DNA of 64,000 bases from Nanchangia anserum (GTDB lineage Bacteria; Actinomycetota; Actinomycetes; Actinomycetales; Actinomycetaceae). The notes under the pieces are model-generated. The model made no database searches and was not told the DNA's origin. It saw only the letters and a program-made list of their open reading frames with translations. Position 1 is the first letter of the stretch. Every line of letters starts with the position of its first letter. The stretch spans positions 930,001-994,000 of the forward strand of contig NZ_CP060506.1 of assembly GCF_015240065.1 (NCBI RefSeq), given 5' to 3'. Of the stretch, positions 28,966 through 36,886 are shown in pieces. The position numbers and the translations under genes were made by a program.

Positions 28966-30482
28966 TCCGCTGCGCAACCTCGATTATCGGCGGCGCCCTC
29001 GGCGGAGCGTGCCTGTGGCTGGCGTTCCCCGGTCCCGCCGGCGGCTTCTATCCGCTCGTGTTCGTGGGACTCGCCCTGCTGTTCGGACTCACTCGTGCTC
29101 GCGGCGCGCGCCAAGCCGGGCTCACCGCGCTGGCGTGGGGGAGTGCCTTCTTCATCCCTCACATCTCGTGGGCACGCGAGGCCGTCGGCACCGCGGGGCC
29201 GTGGCTGGCGCTCGCGGGCGTCCAGATTGCCATCGTCACCGTGTGGGCGATCGCGCTCGGCTGGGTGTGGAGCGCCCGCGCGCTCAGGCGCCATGCGTGG
29301 CTGTGGTGGCTGCTTGTGAGCCTGACGTATCCCGGAGTCGAGCAGCTGCGCGCTCACGTTCCCTACGGTGGCTTCGGGTGGGGCATCGTTGCCTACCCCC
29401 TCGTCGATTCGCCTCTAAAGTCCCTGGCACCGTGGATTGGCGAGGTCGGGCTGTCGATCGTCGCCGCGGCGATCTCGGCCGGGCTCGTCCTCGCGATTGC
29501 CCCGCTCTCGCGCATCCGTCACCGCATCGGCGGCCTCGCCATCATCATCGCCCTCGTCGCCGCAGCGAGCGTCCTGCCCCTCAACGATGCCGGCGGAGCA
29601 CCCGTGCGCGTCGCCGCCGTCCAAGGCAACGTCGATCGTCCCGTCAAGCAGACGTATGGATCCGGACAGGTGCTGCGCAACCACGTCGACGAGACCGTCC
29701 GCTCACTGGACGGCGCGAGCGTCGACATCGTCTTGTGGGGCGAACACGCGGCTGATCGTGACCCCGATACGGACGCGTTCGCCCGCGCCCAGCTCGAGCG
29801 CGCCGAGGCCGTCCTCGACGCGCCGCTGCTCTACGGGGCCGTGCGCACCGAGGGAACGCGACGGTGGGGCGAATACCGCTGGGCCGGACACCCGGAGGCC
29901 ACCTACGCCAAGCGCCATCCCGTGCCGTTTGGCGAATACATCCCCGACCGCGGCTTTTACGCCAGGCTCTCCTCCGAGGTCGACCAAATCACCACCGACA
30001 TGGTTGCCGGCCAGAGCGGGGGAGTCATGCCCGTCGCGACGCGACACGGCACCGTGAACCTCGGCATCGCCCTGTGCTTCGAGGCCGCCTTCGACCGCCA
30101 CGTCCGCGACGACGTCCAGCATGGCGCCGAGATCATCGTCGTTCCGACGAACAACGCCCTCTTCGGCACCAGCGCGGAATCCGTCCAACAACTCCAGATG
30201 ACGAGGCTGCGTGCCCTCGAATACGCCCGCCCCGCGATCCAGGTTTCGACCCAGGGGGTCTCCGCGATCGTGCGGCCCGACGGCAGCCTCAGCGCCCGTT
30301 CCCAACTCTTCACCGCGCGCACCCTCATCGCCGATGTCACTCCAGCCACGATGATGACTCCCGCCGCCCGCATCGGCTCTGGCCTCGAATACGCCACGAT
30401 GGCCCTTGCACTCGCCTGGGTCGGCTTGACCCTGCTGAGCTCACCCGTCATCGCCTACCGCCGGCATAAACGAGGAGACTAA
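28962..30482 (+). CDS. lnt: Apolipoprotein N-acyltransferase
   Basis: The product N-acylates lipoproteins at the outer face of the cytoplasmic membrane. The protein has 506 residues. Several N-terminal membrane helices precede a nitrilase domain in which the catalytic triad can be placed: Glu in VLWGEHAADRD, Lys in YAKRHPVPFGEYIP and Cys in IALCFEAAF. A last hydrophobic helix (ALALAWVGLTLLSS) closes the protein. The GTG start at 28962 overlaps the helY stop (GTGA). The downstream gene encodes polyprenol-phosphate-mannose synthase; the two functions are fused in mycobacterial Ppm1, so the pair is expected. Confidence 0.93.
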   Translation: MIRCATSIIGGALGGACLWLAFPGPAGGFYPLVFVGLALLFGLTRARGARQAGLTALAWGSAFFIPHISWAREAVGTAGPWLALAGVQIAIVTVWAIALGWVWSARALRRHAWLWWLLVSLTYPGVEQLRAHVPYGGFGWGIVAYPLVDSPLKSLAPWIGEVGLSIVAAAISAGLVLAIAPLSRIRHRIGGLAIIIALVAAASVLPLNDAGGAPVRVAAVQGNVDRPVKQTYGSGQVLRNHVDETVRSLDGASVDIVLWGEHAADRDPDTDAFARAQLERAEAVLDAPLLYGAVRTEGTRRWGEYRWAGHPEATYAKRHPVPFGEYIPDRGFYARLSSEVDQITTDMVAGQSGGVMPVATRHGTVNLGIALCFEAAFDRHVRDDVQHGAEIIVVPTNNALFGTSAESVQQLQMTRLRALEYARPAIQVSTQGVSAIVRPDGSLSARSQLFTARTLIADVTPATMMTPAARIGSGLEYATMALALAWVGLTLLSSPVIAYRRHKRGD

Positions 30483-30486
30483 CGCC

Positions 30487-31218
30487 GTGCCCACCCATCC
30501 CGCCCTCGTCATCATCCCGACCTACAACGAGGTCGAGTCGCTGCCTCTGACGCTGGCTCGCCTGTTCGCGGCTGTCCCCGCCATCGACGTCCTCATCGTC
30601 GACGACAACTCGCCCGACGGCACCGGGCGAGTTGCCGACGACATCGCCGCGACCGATTCACGCGTCAACGTCCTCCACCGCGCTGCCAAGTCGGGGCTCG
30701 GTCCCGCCTACCTCGACGCCTTTAGGTGGGCCGGCGCTCGCGGGTACGAGCGCGTCGTTGAGATGGACGCCGATGGCTCACACCGGCCCGAGCAGCTACC
30801 AAAGCTGCTCGCGCGCTGCGCCGGTCCGGATGATCCCGATCTCGTCATCGGGTCACGCTGGGTGCGCGGGGGAGCGGTCGTCGGCTGGGCCCGTCACCGC
30901 GAGGTGCTCTCGCGCGCGGGTAACGCCTACATCGGCCTCATGCTCCATCTCGGGGTCGCCGATGCGACGGCCGGCTTCCGGGTCTACCGGACAGGCGCAC
31001 TGGCACGCCTCGACCTCGACCGCGTCGACTCGCGCGGCTACTGCTTTCAAATCGACTTGACGCGGCGAATCCGCCGCGCCGGCATGAGCATTGCCGAGGT
31101 TCCCATCACCTTCGACGAGCGCCAGCTTGGGACGTCAAAAATGTCGGGCGCGATCATCGTCGAGGCCCTGACCCAGGTGAGCCGGTGGGCCATCCGTGAT
31201 CGCGTGATGAGGCGCTAA
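30487..31218 (+). CDS. ppm1: Polyprenol monophosphomannose synthase
   Basis: This is a GT2 glycosyltransferase that transfers mannose from GDP-mannose to polyprenol phosphate, the donor for lipoglycan and protein mannosylation outside the membrane. The protein has 243 residues: IIPTYNEVESL at the N-terminus, VDDNSPDGTGRVAD and the DMD-like metal site MDADGSHRPEQLP, then GSRWVRGGAVVGW and the late DERQLGTSKMS. It lacks the membrane acyltransferase part, which is supplied by the adjacent lnt. The GTG start at 30487 has CGAGGAG upstream. It converges with rbpA, leaving only five bases between stops. Confidence 0.92.
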   Translation: MPTHPALVIIPTYNEVESLPLTLARLFAAVPAIDVLIVDDNSPDGTGRVADDIAATDSRVNVLHRAAKSGLGPAYLDAFRWAGARGYERVVEMDADGSHRPEQLPKLLARCAGPDDPDLVIGSRWVRGGAVVGWARHREVLSRAGNAYIGLMLHLGVADATAGFRVYRTGALARLDLDRVDSRGYCFQIDLTRRIRRAGMSIAEVPITFDERQLGTSKMSGAIIVEALTQVSRWAIRDRVMRR

Positions 31219-31223
31219 GGGCG

Positions 31224-31589
31224 TTAGCGCATCCGGTAGTGCGGACCTTCGCGCAGCTTGCCCTGGTGGAGCAGCTCGAGCTGTTCTTCTAGCAGCTGGG
31301 CGAGTTCTGCCTCGGAGCGGCGCTCGAGCAGCATGTCCCAGTGGGTGCGCTGGGGCTTGACCGCCTTGTCGTCGTCTTCCTCGGCGGCATCGCCGACGAG
31401 CTGGGCCGTCTCGCCGGACTTGGATTCCCACTCGGCGGGCGGGTTGGCCTCGGCGGCGAACGTCACCTCGAAGGTCTCGCCATTGGGCAGGCGGTAGGTG
31501 GCAACCTTGCGGGCGGCAAACGTCACGCCCTCTTCGGACTCGAGGCTCTTCGATCCGATACTTGTTCCCCGCAGTGCCCTCTCGGCCAT
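31224..31589 (-). CDS. rbpA: RNA polymerase-binding protein RbpA
   Basis: RbpA is an actinobacterial transcription factor that binds the group 1 sigma factor and RNA polymerase and stabilises open complexes. The 121-residue protein begins MAERALRGTSIGSKSLESEEGV, continues with the basic core ARKVATYRLPNGETFEVTFA and ends with the sigma-interaction domain KPQRTHWDMLLERRSEAELAQLLEEQLELL. The first Cys of the canonical zinc knuckle is not visible; the core reads PNGETFEVTF, as in zinc-free RbpA variants. The start at 31589 is preferred to the longer frame because GGAGG stands upstream and the family begins here. Confidence 0.95.
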   Translation of the reverse strand: MAERALRGTSIGSKSLESEEGVTFAARKVATYRLPNGETFEVTFAAEANPPAEWESKSGETAQLVGDAAEEDDDKAVKPQRTHWDMLLERRSEAELAQLLEEQLELLHQGKLREGPHYRMR

Positions 31590-31647
31590 AAGTGATGTCC
31601 TCCCACCAGTCGCGACGACGCGCACACAGGCGCATATATCCACCGCC

Positions 31648-31656
31648 ATTCTAGCA
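31648..31656 (-). promoter_or_regulatory. Extended -10 promoter element for rbpA
   Basis: Read on the minus strand, TGCTAGAAT gives a TGn extension directly before TAGAAT. The predicted start is near 31641, giving a leader of about 50 bases to the rbpA ATG. A clear -35 is not seen, nor a SigR-type GGAAT/GTT pair at the right spacing. Confidence 0.45.
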
Positions 31657-31731
31657 ACGATGCTGGCGTATAGATATCCATCCTGACGCCGCCACTATTC
31701 GGCATCACCAGGCGAGCGTGGCGCATGTTGA

Positions 31732-31737
31732 TAAGGT
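31732..31737 (+). promoter_or_regulatory. -10-like hexamer before the amino acid permease
   Basis: TAAGGT ends six bases before the ATG at 31744, and no Shine-Dalgarno lies between. This is compatible with leaderless transcription. Confidence 0.35.
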
Positions 31738-31743
31738 GGGCGC

Positions 31744-33252
31744 ATGAATATGCGCTCACCTGCCCCTTCGGATAAGGGGATCTTCACGAAGAAGAGTGTC
31801 GATACCGTCATCCACCAAAACGACGCGCCCGCGCGCACGGGGGAGGGGCAGCTGAAGCGAAAGCTCGGCATGTGGGACCTCGTCGGTGTCGGCATCGGCA
31901 TGGTCATCGGTACGGGCATCTTCACGCTGACGGGCATTGAGGCCAAGAACCACGCGGGACCCGCCGTCGTTATTTCGTTCCTCATCGCCGGCATCGTCGC
32001 GATGCTCGCCGCGCTGTGCTACGCCGAGCTGGCCTCGGCCGTGCCGACCGCCGGCTCGGCGTACACCTACGCCTACGTCACCGCCGGAGAAATCTTCGCG
32101 TGGGTTATCGCGTGGGACCTCATCCTCGAATTCGCCCTCGGCGCCTCGGTTGTTGCGCGCGGGTGGTCGGGATACCTCGGAAATCTCCTCGATTTGTGGC
32201 CTCAGTGGTTCGGCGAATCCTCGACGATCAACGTCGGGGCGGTCATCATCACCGTCGTTCTCGGCACCATCGCCGCCCTCGGCATCCGCGAGTCCAAGGC
32301 CGTGACGAATGCGCTCGTCCTCATCAAGGTGACGATCTGCGTCTTCGTCATCGTCCTGGGCGTGTGGTTCGTCCGGGCATCGAACTGGTTCCCCTTCGTT
32401 CCCGCGTCCCAGCCGGCACCCGAATCGTCAACGCATCACGGCCTGGCACAACCACTGTGGCAGGCCCTGTCGGGCATCGAGCCGAATGTCTTCGGGATCG
32501 GCGGGATCCTCATGGCGACCGCCATCGTCTTTTTCTCCTATTCCGGCTTCGAACTCATGGCGAACATGGGGGAGGAAGCCCGCAATCCCGCCCACGACAT
32601 GCCGCGCGCCATCATCATCGTGTTGTCGCTGTGTACGGCGCTCTACATGGGCGTCAGCCTCGTCGTCACCGGCATGATTCACTACCGCAACCTCGACGAG
32701 GGGGCGCCGATTGCCGACGCATTCCGCCAGATGGGTGTCGGCTGGGCGGCCGGTCTCATCGCCATCGCCGCGCTGTGCGGGCTGACCTCGGTCATCCTCA
32801 TCGACATCATGGGGATGGGGCGGATCTTCTACGCGATGTCGCGCGACGGACTCATTCCGGCCGCCGTGGGCCGGGTGCACCCGCGCACGGGGACGCCTCT
32901 TGGCATCACGATCGTCATCACCGCGGCCGTCGCCGTGATTTCGGGCACGGTGCCGTTGACGGAACTCGCCGACATGGTGAGTATCGGCACACTGTTCGCG
33001 TTCCTCATCGTGTCGGTCGCCGTCGCTGTGCTGCGGCGCACGCGCCCGGATCTCGAGCGTCCGTTCCGCGTTCCGGGTGCGCCGTGGCTGCCGATCCTGG
33101 CTGCGCTGCTGTGCCTGGGACTCATGTGTTCGCTCAGCGTCATGACGTGGATCCGTTTCCTCGTATGGCTGGCCATCGGCCTGTTGATTTACGTCTTCTA
33201 CGGCCGGCGGCACTCACGTGCCCACCAGGCTGCGCAGTCGCACGAGGCGTAG
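31744..33252 (+). CDS. APC-family amino acid permease
   Basis: This is a 502-residue cytoplasmic membrane transporter with about 12 hydrophobic helices. After a hydrophilic N-terminus, LKRKLGMWDLVGVGIGMVIGTGIF marks helix 1 with the unwound GIGxxIGTGIF substrate motif of the APC superfamily. CYAELASAVPTAGSAYTY follows in helix 3, and FFSYSGFELMANMGEEARNP in the middle matches the cationic amino acid transporter branch. The exact substrate cannot be read from sequence. It is divergent from rbpA across a 154-base gap and is followed by a 189-base regulatory region and the NCS2 permease. Confidence 0.88.
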   Translation: MNMRSPAPSDKGIFTKKSVDTVIHQNDAPARTGEGQLKRKLGMWDLVGVGIGMVIGTGIFTLTGIEAKNHAGPAVVISFLIAGIVAMLAALCYAELASAVPTAGSAYTYAYVTAGEIFAWVIAWDLILEFALGASVVARGWSGYLGNLLDLWPQWFGESSTINVGAVIITVVLGTIAALGIRESKAVTNALVLIKVTICVFVIVLGVWFVRASNWFPFVPASQPAPESSTHHGLAQPLWQALSGIEPNVFGIGGILMATAIVFFSYSGFELMANMGEEARNPAHDMPRAIIIVLSLCTALYMGVSLVVTGMIHYRNLDEGAPIADAFRQMGVGWAAGLIAIAALCGLTSVILIDIMGMGRIFYAMSRDGLIPAAVGRVHPRTGTPLGITIVITAAVAVISGTVPLTELADMVSIGTLFAFLIVSVAVAVLRRTRPDLERPFRVPGAPWLPILAALLCLGLMCSLSVMTWIRFLVWLAIGLLIYVFYGRRHSRAHQAAQSHEA

Positions 33253-33295
33253 GCGGCGCCGTTCGAGGCACATCCAACACTTCTCCTTCGGTTCG

Positions 33296-33309
33296 ATAAT
33301 GTACATTAT
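33296..33309. promoter_or_regulatory. Perfect 14-bp AT-rich palindrome
   Basis: ATAATGTACATTAT is a perfect palindrome in the gap between two permease genes. Such AT-rich symmetry is rare in this GC-rich sequence and suggests a dimeric regulator site, perhaps overlapping an upstream promoter. It lies 133 bases before the NCS2 permease start. Confidence 0.5.
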
Positions 33310-33352
33310 GACATTTCACGTCCATAGGAACCTCCCCTGAGGGTGGACGGGA

Positions 33353-33387
33353 TCGCCTCGAGGCCAATTTCAGTTTCGCCTCGAGGC
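33353..33387. promoter_or_regulatory. Tandem palindromic operators GCCTCGAGGC
   Basis: The decamer palindrome GCCTCGAGGC occurs at 33355-33364 and 33378-33387, with centres 23 bases apart and both preceded by TC. The second copy extends to a 12-bp palindrome (33377-33388). One copy lies just upstream of the candidate -35 and the other between -35 and -10, the typical layout for a repressor of the NCS2 permease gene. The regulator is unknown. Confidence 0.6.
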
Positions 33388-33398
33388 GTCGATACGGT
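33369..33398 (+). promoter_or_regulatory. Candidate promoter of the NCS2 permease
   Basis: TTCAGT (33369-33374) and TACGGT (33393-33398) are spaced by 18 bases, and the spacer carries the second palindrome. The predicted start lies about 35 bases before the ATG and leaves room for the GAAGAAGGA ribosome binding site. Confidence 0.4.
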
Positions 33399-33441
33399 TA
33401 AGGCGTCGGTGACGGCACTGCATCGAAGAAGGAATCTTCCC

Positions 33442-35373
33442 ATGTCTCAAGCCCCAGCTGCGCTTCATCCAGTCGACCGCGTCCCGAAACCCGGCCGACT
33501 CACCGTCCTCTCCATCCAACACGTCCTCGCGTTCTACGCCGGCGCTGTCGTCGTGCCCCTCGTGGTCGCCGGCGGCCTCAGGCTGGACGCGTACACGACG
33601 ATGCACCTCATCAATGCCGACCTGTTCACGTGCGGTATTGCCACGCTCATCCAATCGGTCGGCTTCTGGAAGGTCGGCGTTCGCTTGCCGATCATTCAGG
33701 GCGTGACGACCACCGCGGTTTCGCCGATGATCGCCATTGGCCTGGCGGTCACCGGCCCCGCCGGCGGCGTCGACGGCTTGCCCATGATTTACGGCGCCAT
33801 CATCGTCTCGGGCATCTTCACGTTCATCGCCGCCCCGTTCTTCGCCCGCATCATCCGATTCTTCCCCCCGGTCGTCATCGGCACCGTGCTGGCAACGATG
33901 GGCATCACCCTGTTGGGCGTGTCGGCCGGCGACATTATCAACCGCGTCGACGAAGCGTCCCCGCCGATGCCCATCGCCATGCGTGACCTCGGCTACGCCG
34001 CCCTCACCTTGGTGATCATCATTATCGTTCAGCGATTCTTCAAGGGATTCCTCGGGACGATCTCCGTCCTCCTCGGCCTGGTCATCGGCACCGCCGTCGC
34101 CCTCATCCTCGGTGACGCGTCGTTCTCGCAGGTGTCCGAGGCCTCCGCTTTCGGCTTTACGACGCCGTTCTACTTCGGTCTCCCCCAGTTCTCGGCCACC
34201 GCGTGCATCTCGATGATCATCGTCATGATCATCACCATGGTTGAGACGACGGGCGACGTCTTCGCTGCCGGTGAGATCGTCAGCAAGCGCATCACGCGTA
34301 ACCACATCGCCGCCGCGCTGCGTGCCGACGGCCTCTCGACGACGCTTGGGGGCATCTTCAACTCGTTCCCCTACACGTGCTTCGCCCAGAACGTCGGCCT
34401 CGTCCGGCTCACGCGCGTGAAGTCTCGGTGGGTCGTGGCCCTAGCCGGTGTCTTCATGATCGTCCTCGGCCTCATTCCTAAGGCCGGCGCGATCGTCGCG
34501 GCGATTCCGGCTCCTGTCCTCGGTGGCGCCTCACTCGCGCTGTTTGCCAACGTCGCCCTTGTCGGCTTCCAGACGCTCGGTCGCGTCGACCTCGCCGACA
34601 CCCGCAACGCGGTGATCCTCACGACGTCGCTCGGCCTCGCCATGCTCGTCTCGTTCAAGCCCGACATCGCCAACGTGTTCCCGTCGTGGGCGCAGATCTT
34701 CTTCGCCTCGGGCGTCACCGTCGGCTCGATCACGGCGATCGTCCTCAACCTGTTGTTCTTCCACGTGGGGCCCAAGCGCGGAGAAAACATCGCGTTGTCG
34801 CCGACGGGTCGACGCGTCAGCCTCGGCCAGATCAACGCCATGGACAAGGACGCCTTCGTGCGCACGTTCACGACGCTGTACAACGGTGCGACGTGGCCGC
34901 TCGAGCGGGCGTGGGAGCGGCGTCCGTTCACCGACGTCGGCCAGCTCAAGGAGATCCTCCAAGATGCCGCGCTGTCGGCATCGAGCACCGACCAGGACGC
35001 CCTGGTCCAGAACTACCCGGACATCGTCGAGATGCTCGTCGCCGACGAGGATCAGGCCCGCGCGATCAGCCAGGACGTCGGATCCTTCGCACTCGGCGAC
35101 ATCGAGGGCGACCAGCGCGAGCAGCTCGAAGCGCTCTCGGCGTCCTATCGCGACAAGTTCGGGATCCCGTTCGTCGTGTGTCTCGAGCGCATGGACTCTG
35201 TTGACGACATCATCGAGCAGGGTCTTCACCGCTTGGAGAACTCCCCCGCCATGGAGCGCATCGTCGCCATCGGCGAGGTCGGTGAGGTCGTCTCGGACCG
35301 CTTCGACATCATGCTCGCCGACGCCAACCCCGTGCGCACGGCGTGGGCACGCAAGTTCGAGCAGCTGAACTAG
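33442..35373 (+). CDS. NCS2 xanthine/urate-type permease fused to a degenerate UraD-like domain
   Basis: This is a 643-residue fusion. Residues 1 to about 455 form an NCS2 nucleobase permease: SIQHVLAFYAGAVVVPLVVAGGL at the start, VETTGDVFAAGEIVSK in helix 8, and the family signature AQNVGLVRLT, whose Gln favours xanthine or urate over uracil. Residues from about 460 to 643 resemble OHCU decarboxylase (UraD): FVRTFTTLYNGATWPLERAW, SYRDKFGIPFVVC and a helical C-terminus. The catalytic His-Pro pair of UraD aligns with Tyr525-Pro (QNYPDI), so activity is doubtful. The ATG at 33442 is fixed by GAAGAAGGA. No uricase or HIU hydrolase gene is nearby. Confidence 0.82.
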   Translation: MSQAPAALHPVDRVPKPGRLTVLSIQHVLAFYAGAVVVPLVVAGGLRLDAYTTMHLINADLFTCGIATLIQSVGFWKVGVRLPIIQGVTTTAVSPMIAIGLAVTGPAGGVDGLPMIYGAIIVSGIFTFIAAPFFARIIRFFPPVVIGTVLATMGITLLGVSAGDIINRVDEASPPMPIAMRDLGYAALTLVIIIIVQRFFKGFLGTISVLLGLVIGTAVALILGDASFSQVSEASAFGFTTPFYFGLPQFSATACISMIIVMIITMVETTGDVFAAGEIVSKRITRNHIAAALRADGLSTTLGGIFNSFPYTCFAQNVGLVRLTRVKSRWVVALAGVFMIVLGLIPKAGAIVAAIPAPVLGGASLALFANVALVGFQTLGRVDLADTRNAVILTTSLGLAMLVSFKPDIANVFPSWAQIFFASGVTVGSITAIVLNLLFFHVGPKRGENIALSPTGRRVSLGQINAMDKDAFVRTFTTLYNGATWPLERAWERRPFTDVGQLKEILQDAALSASSTDQDALVQNYPDIVEMLVADEDQARAISQDVGSFALGDIEGDQREQLEALSASYRDKFGIPFVVCLERMDSVDDIIEQGLHRLENSPAMERIVAIGEVGEVVSDRFDIMLADANPVRTAWARKFEQLN

Positions 35374-35378
35374 GCCAC

Positions 35379-35434
35379 GAAAAACAATCGGGCGGTGACT
35401 CACTCCCCCATGCGGGTTGCGGGTCACCGCCCGA
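35379..35434 (-). terminator. Intrinsic terminator for the MerR gene, possibly bidirectional
   Basis: A 12-bp stem is formed by 35388-35399 and 35423-35434 (TCGGGCGGTGAC and its complement). On the minus strand it is followed by TTGTTTTT, so it ends the regulator operon; on the plus strand the stem may also stop read-through from the permease, but without a U tract. Confidence 0.75.
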
Positions 35435-35468
35435 GCCGTATCATCCGGCCGGCGAGACGCTCAGCTGC

Positions 35469-36029
35469 TCACACGGCGTTCTTGCGCGCGCGCCGAGCCG
35501 CCAGCTCGTCGACGACGCCGATTTCGTGAGCCTGTTCGCACGGGAACGCCGCGAGTTCCGATTCGACCTCGCGCGAGACGCGCCCCACCGCGATGCCGAA
35601 CACGCCTTGCCCACCCTGGATGAGATCGACGACCTCGTCGGCCGAGACGCACTCGTAGACCGAGGCCCCATCCGACATGAGGGTGATCTCGGCGAGATCC
35701 TCGACGCCGCGCTGCGACAGGGATTCGAGCGCTTTGCGGATCTGCTGGAGCGACACGCCTGCGCTGAGCAGCCGCTTGACGACCTTGAGCACGATGATGT
35801 CGCGGAAGGAGTACAGCCGCTGCGACCCCGAGCCGGTGGCCGAGCGCACGCTCGGCTGAACGAGGCCGGTGCGGTCCCAATAGTCGAGCTGTCGATAGGT
35901 GATTCCCGCGGCTTTGCAGGCGATCGGCCCGCGATATCCCGTGAACGCATCGAGCGCCGGCTGGTCACCGAATAACAGACCCTGAGTGCGTTCCGGCGCG
36001 CCAGCGTCGGGAACCGTGGTGCGAGACAT
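35469..36029 (-). CDS. MerR-family regulator (Rv1830 type)
   Basis: This is a 186-residue DNA-binding protein. The MerR winged helix is seen in YRGPIACKAAGITYRQLDYWDRTGLV and SGSQRLYSFRDIIVLKVVKRLL. A conserved C-terminal part (LMSDGASVYEC, EVVDLIQGGQGVFGIAVGRV) is typical of the actinobacterial Rv1830-like group, whose members influence growth and division. The ATG at 36029 has AAGGAG upstream; the longer frame is not supported. It lies downstream of garA and ftsR in the same orientation, but the bifunctional nuclease gene usually between ftsR and this gene is absent. Confidence 0.88.
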   Translation of the reverse strand: MSRTTVPDAGAPERTQGLLFGDQPALDAFTGYRGPIACKAAGITYRQLDYWDRTGLVQPSVRSATGSGSQRLYSFRDIIVLKVVKRLLSAGVSLQQIRKALESLSQRGVEDLAEITLMSDGASVYECVSADEVVDLIQGGQGVFGIAVGRVSREVESELAAFPCEQAHEIGVVDELAARRARKNAV

Positions 36030-36064
36030 GAGACGTGTACTCCTTGCGGGGATTGAACATCTCA

Positions 36065-36093
36065 AACCTATGCCCCACCCTGGGGCCGGTCAA
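36065..36093 (-). promoter_or_regulatory. Promoter of the MerR gene with a palindromic spacer
   Basis: On the minus strand TTGACC (36088-36093) and TAGGTT (36065-36070) are 17 bases apart. The spacer contains the inverted repeat GCCCCA-CCC-TGGGGC (36072-36086). A symmetric site between -35 and -10 is where MerR proteins bind, so autoregulation is likely. Confidence 0.6.
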
Positions 36094-36111
36094 CGACACA
36101 CGCGGGAAAGC

Positions 36112-36128
36112 TTCAACCTTCAGTTGAA
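36112..36128. repeat. Inverted repeat TTCAAC-N5-GTTGAA
   Basis: Six-base arms are separated by CTTCA, placed directly after the ftsR stop codon and about 20 bases upstream of the -35 of the MerR gene. It may be a regulator site or a small hairpin at the end of ftsR; it has no U tract. Confidence 0.4.
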
Positions 36129-36130
36129 AC

Positions 36131-36886
36131 TTAATCTAGCTGGTCGACCTCGTGGCGCGTCAGCTCGGTGGCGAGCGTCGTCAACACCTGCGTCAGCTCG
36201 GCGGTTCTTGCGAGTCGGCGCTCCTTATCGGCGCCCGAACGATCGTGGCGGCCCGCACCGATGATCTGCTCGGCGAGGTCGATATTGCGTTGGGCGAACG
36301 TGCGTAGATAGCGCAGGTTCCGAATCGGCACTCCCTCGCTGCGCAACGCGACGACCGCGTGAATAATCGCTAGGGCGCGCTGGGGGAAATAGCCGGCGAG
36401 ATCGGGCGTGACGAGTCCGATCGAGACGATCTCACCGAGCTCGGATTCGCTGATTCCGCTGAGGTCGCGCAGCTCGCGCGCGGTGATCGTCAGATCGGAG
36501 CGAACCGGTGCCCGCAGCTGCCCCTGCGAGGCGACAATCCGTGCCGTCGGCTCGATGTCGGCCTCGTGACCCGCGTCGAGGGCGCGCAGACGTTGGACGA
36601 TCTTCGCCAACGGCATATAGGTGTCGCGCTGCGAGGCCAGGCAAAACCGCAGCCGCTCAACGTCGGACTCGCTGAATTTGCGATATCCCGTCGCCGTGCG
36701 CGCCGGGCTGACGACGCCCTGCTCTTCGAGGAAACGCACCTTCGAGTTCGTGACCGTCGGGAATTCGGCGCGCAGCCGGGTGACGACCTGACCGATCGAC
36801 ATCTGCGGCGTGCGCGAGACCCCGCGAGGCCAGGGGCCGGCCTGAGGATCCTCTGGGTGCGTGGCAGCGGTGGCCGCCGTACTCAC
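36131..36886 (-). CDS. ftsR: MerR-family regulator FtsR
   Basis: This is a 251-residue regulator. After a variable N-terminus, MSIGQVVTRLRAEFPTVTNSKVRFLEEQGVV and GYRKFSESDVERLRFCLASQRD form a MerR-type winged helix. The C-terminal half (LTITARELRDLSGISESELGEIVSIGLV) resembles a second helix-turn-helix. The group is known in corynebacteria as FtsR, an activator of ftsZ. The GTG start at 36886 overlaps the garA stop (GTGA), so garA and ftsR are coupled. Confidence 0.88.
   Translation of the reverse strand: MSTAATAATHPEDPQAGPWPRGVSRTPQMSIGQVVTRLRAEFPTVTNSKVRFLEEQGVVSPARTATGYRKFSESDVERLRFCLASQRDTYMPLAKIVQRLRALDAGHEADIEPTARIVASQGQLRAPVRSDLTITARELRDLSGISESELGEIVSIGLVTPDLAGYFPQRALAIIHAVVALRSEGVPIRNLRYLRTFAQRNIDLAEQIIGAGRHDRSGADKERRLARTAELTQVLTTLATELTRHEVDQLD

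Noticed and set aside
33253-33441. Purine riboswitch before the NCS2 permease
   Set aside because: I looked for the conserved purine-aptamer core and found none; the region is better explained by palindromic protein sites.
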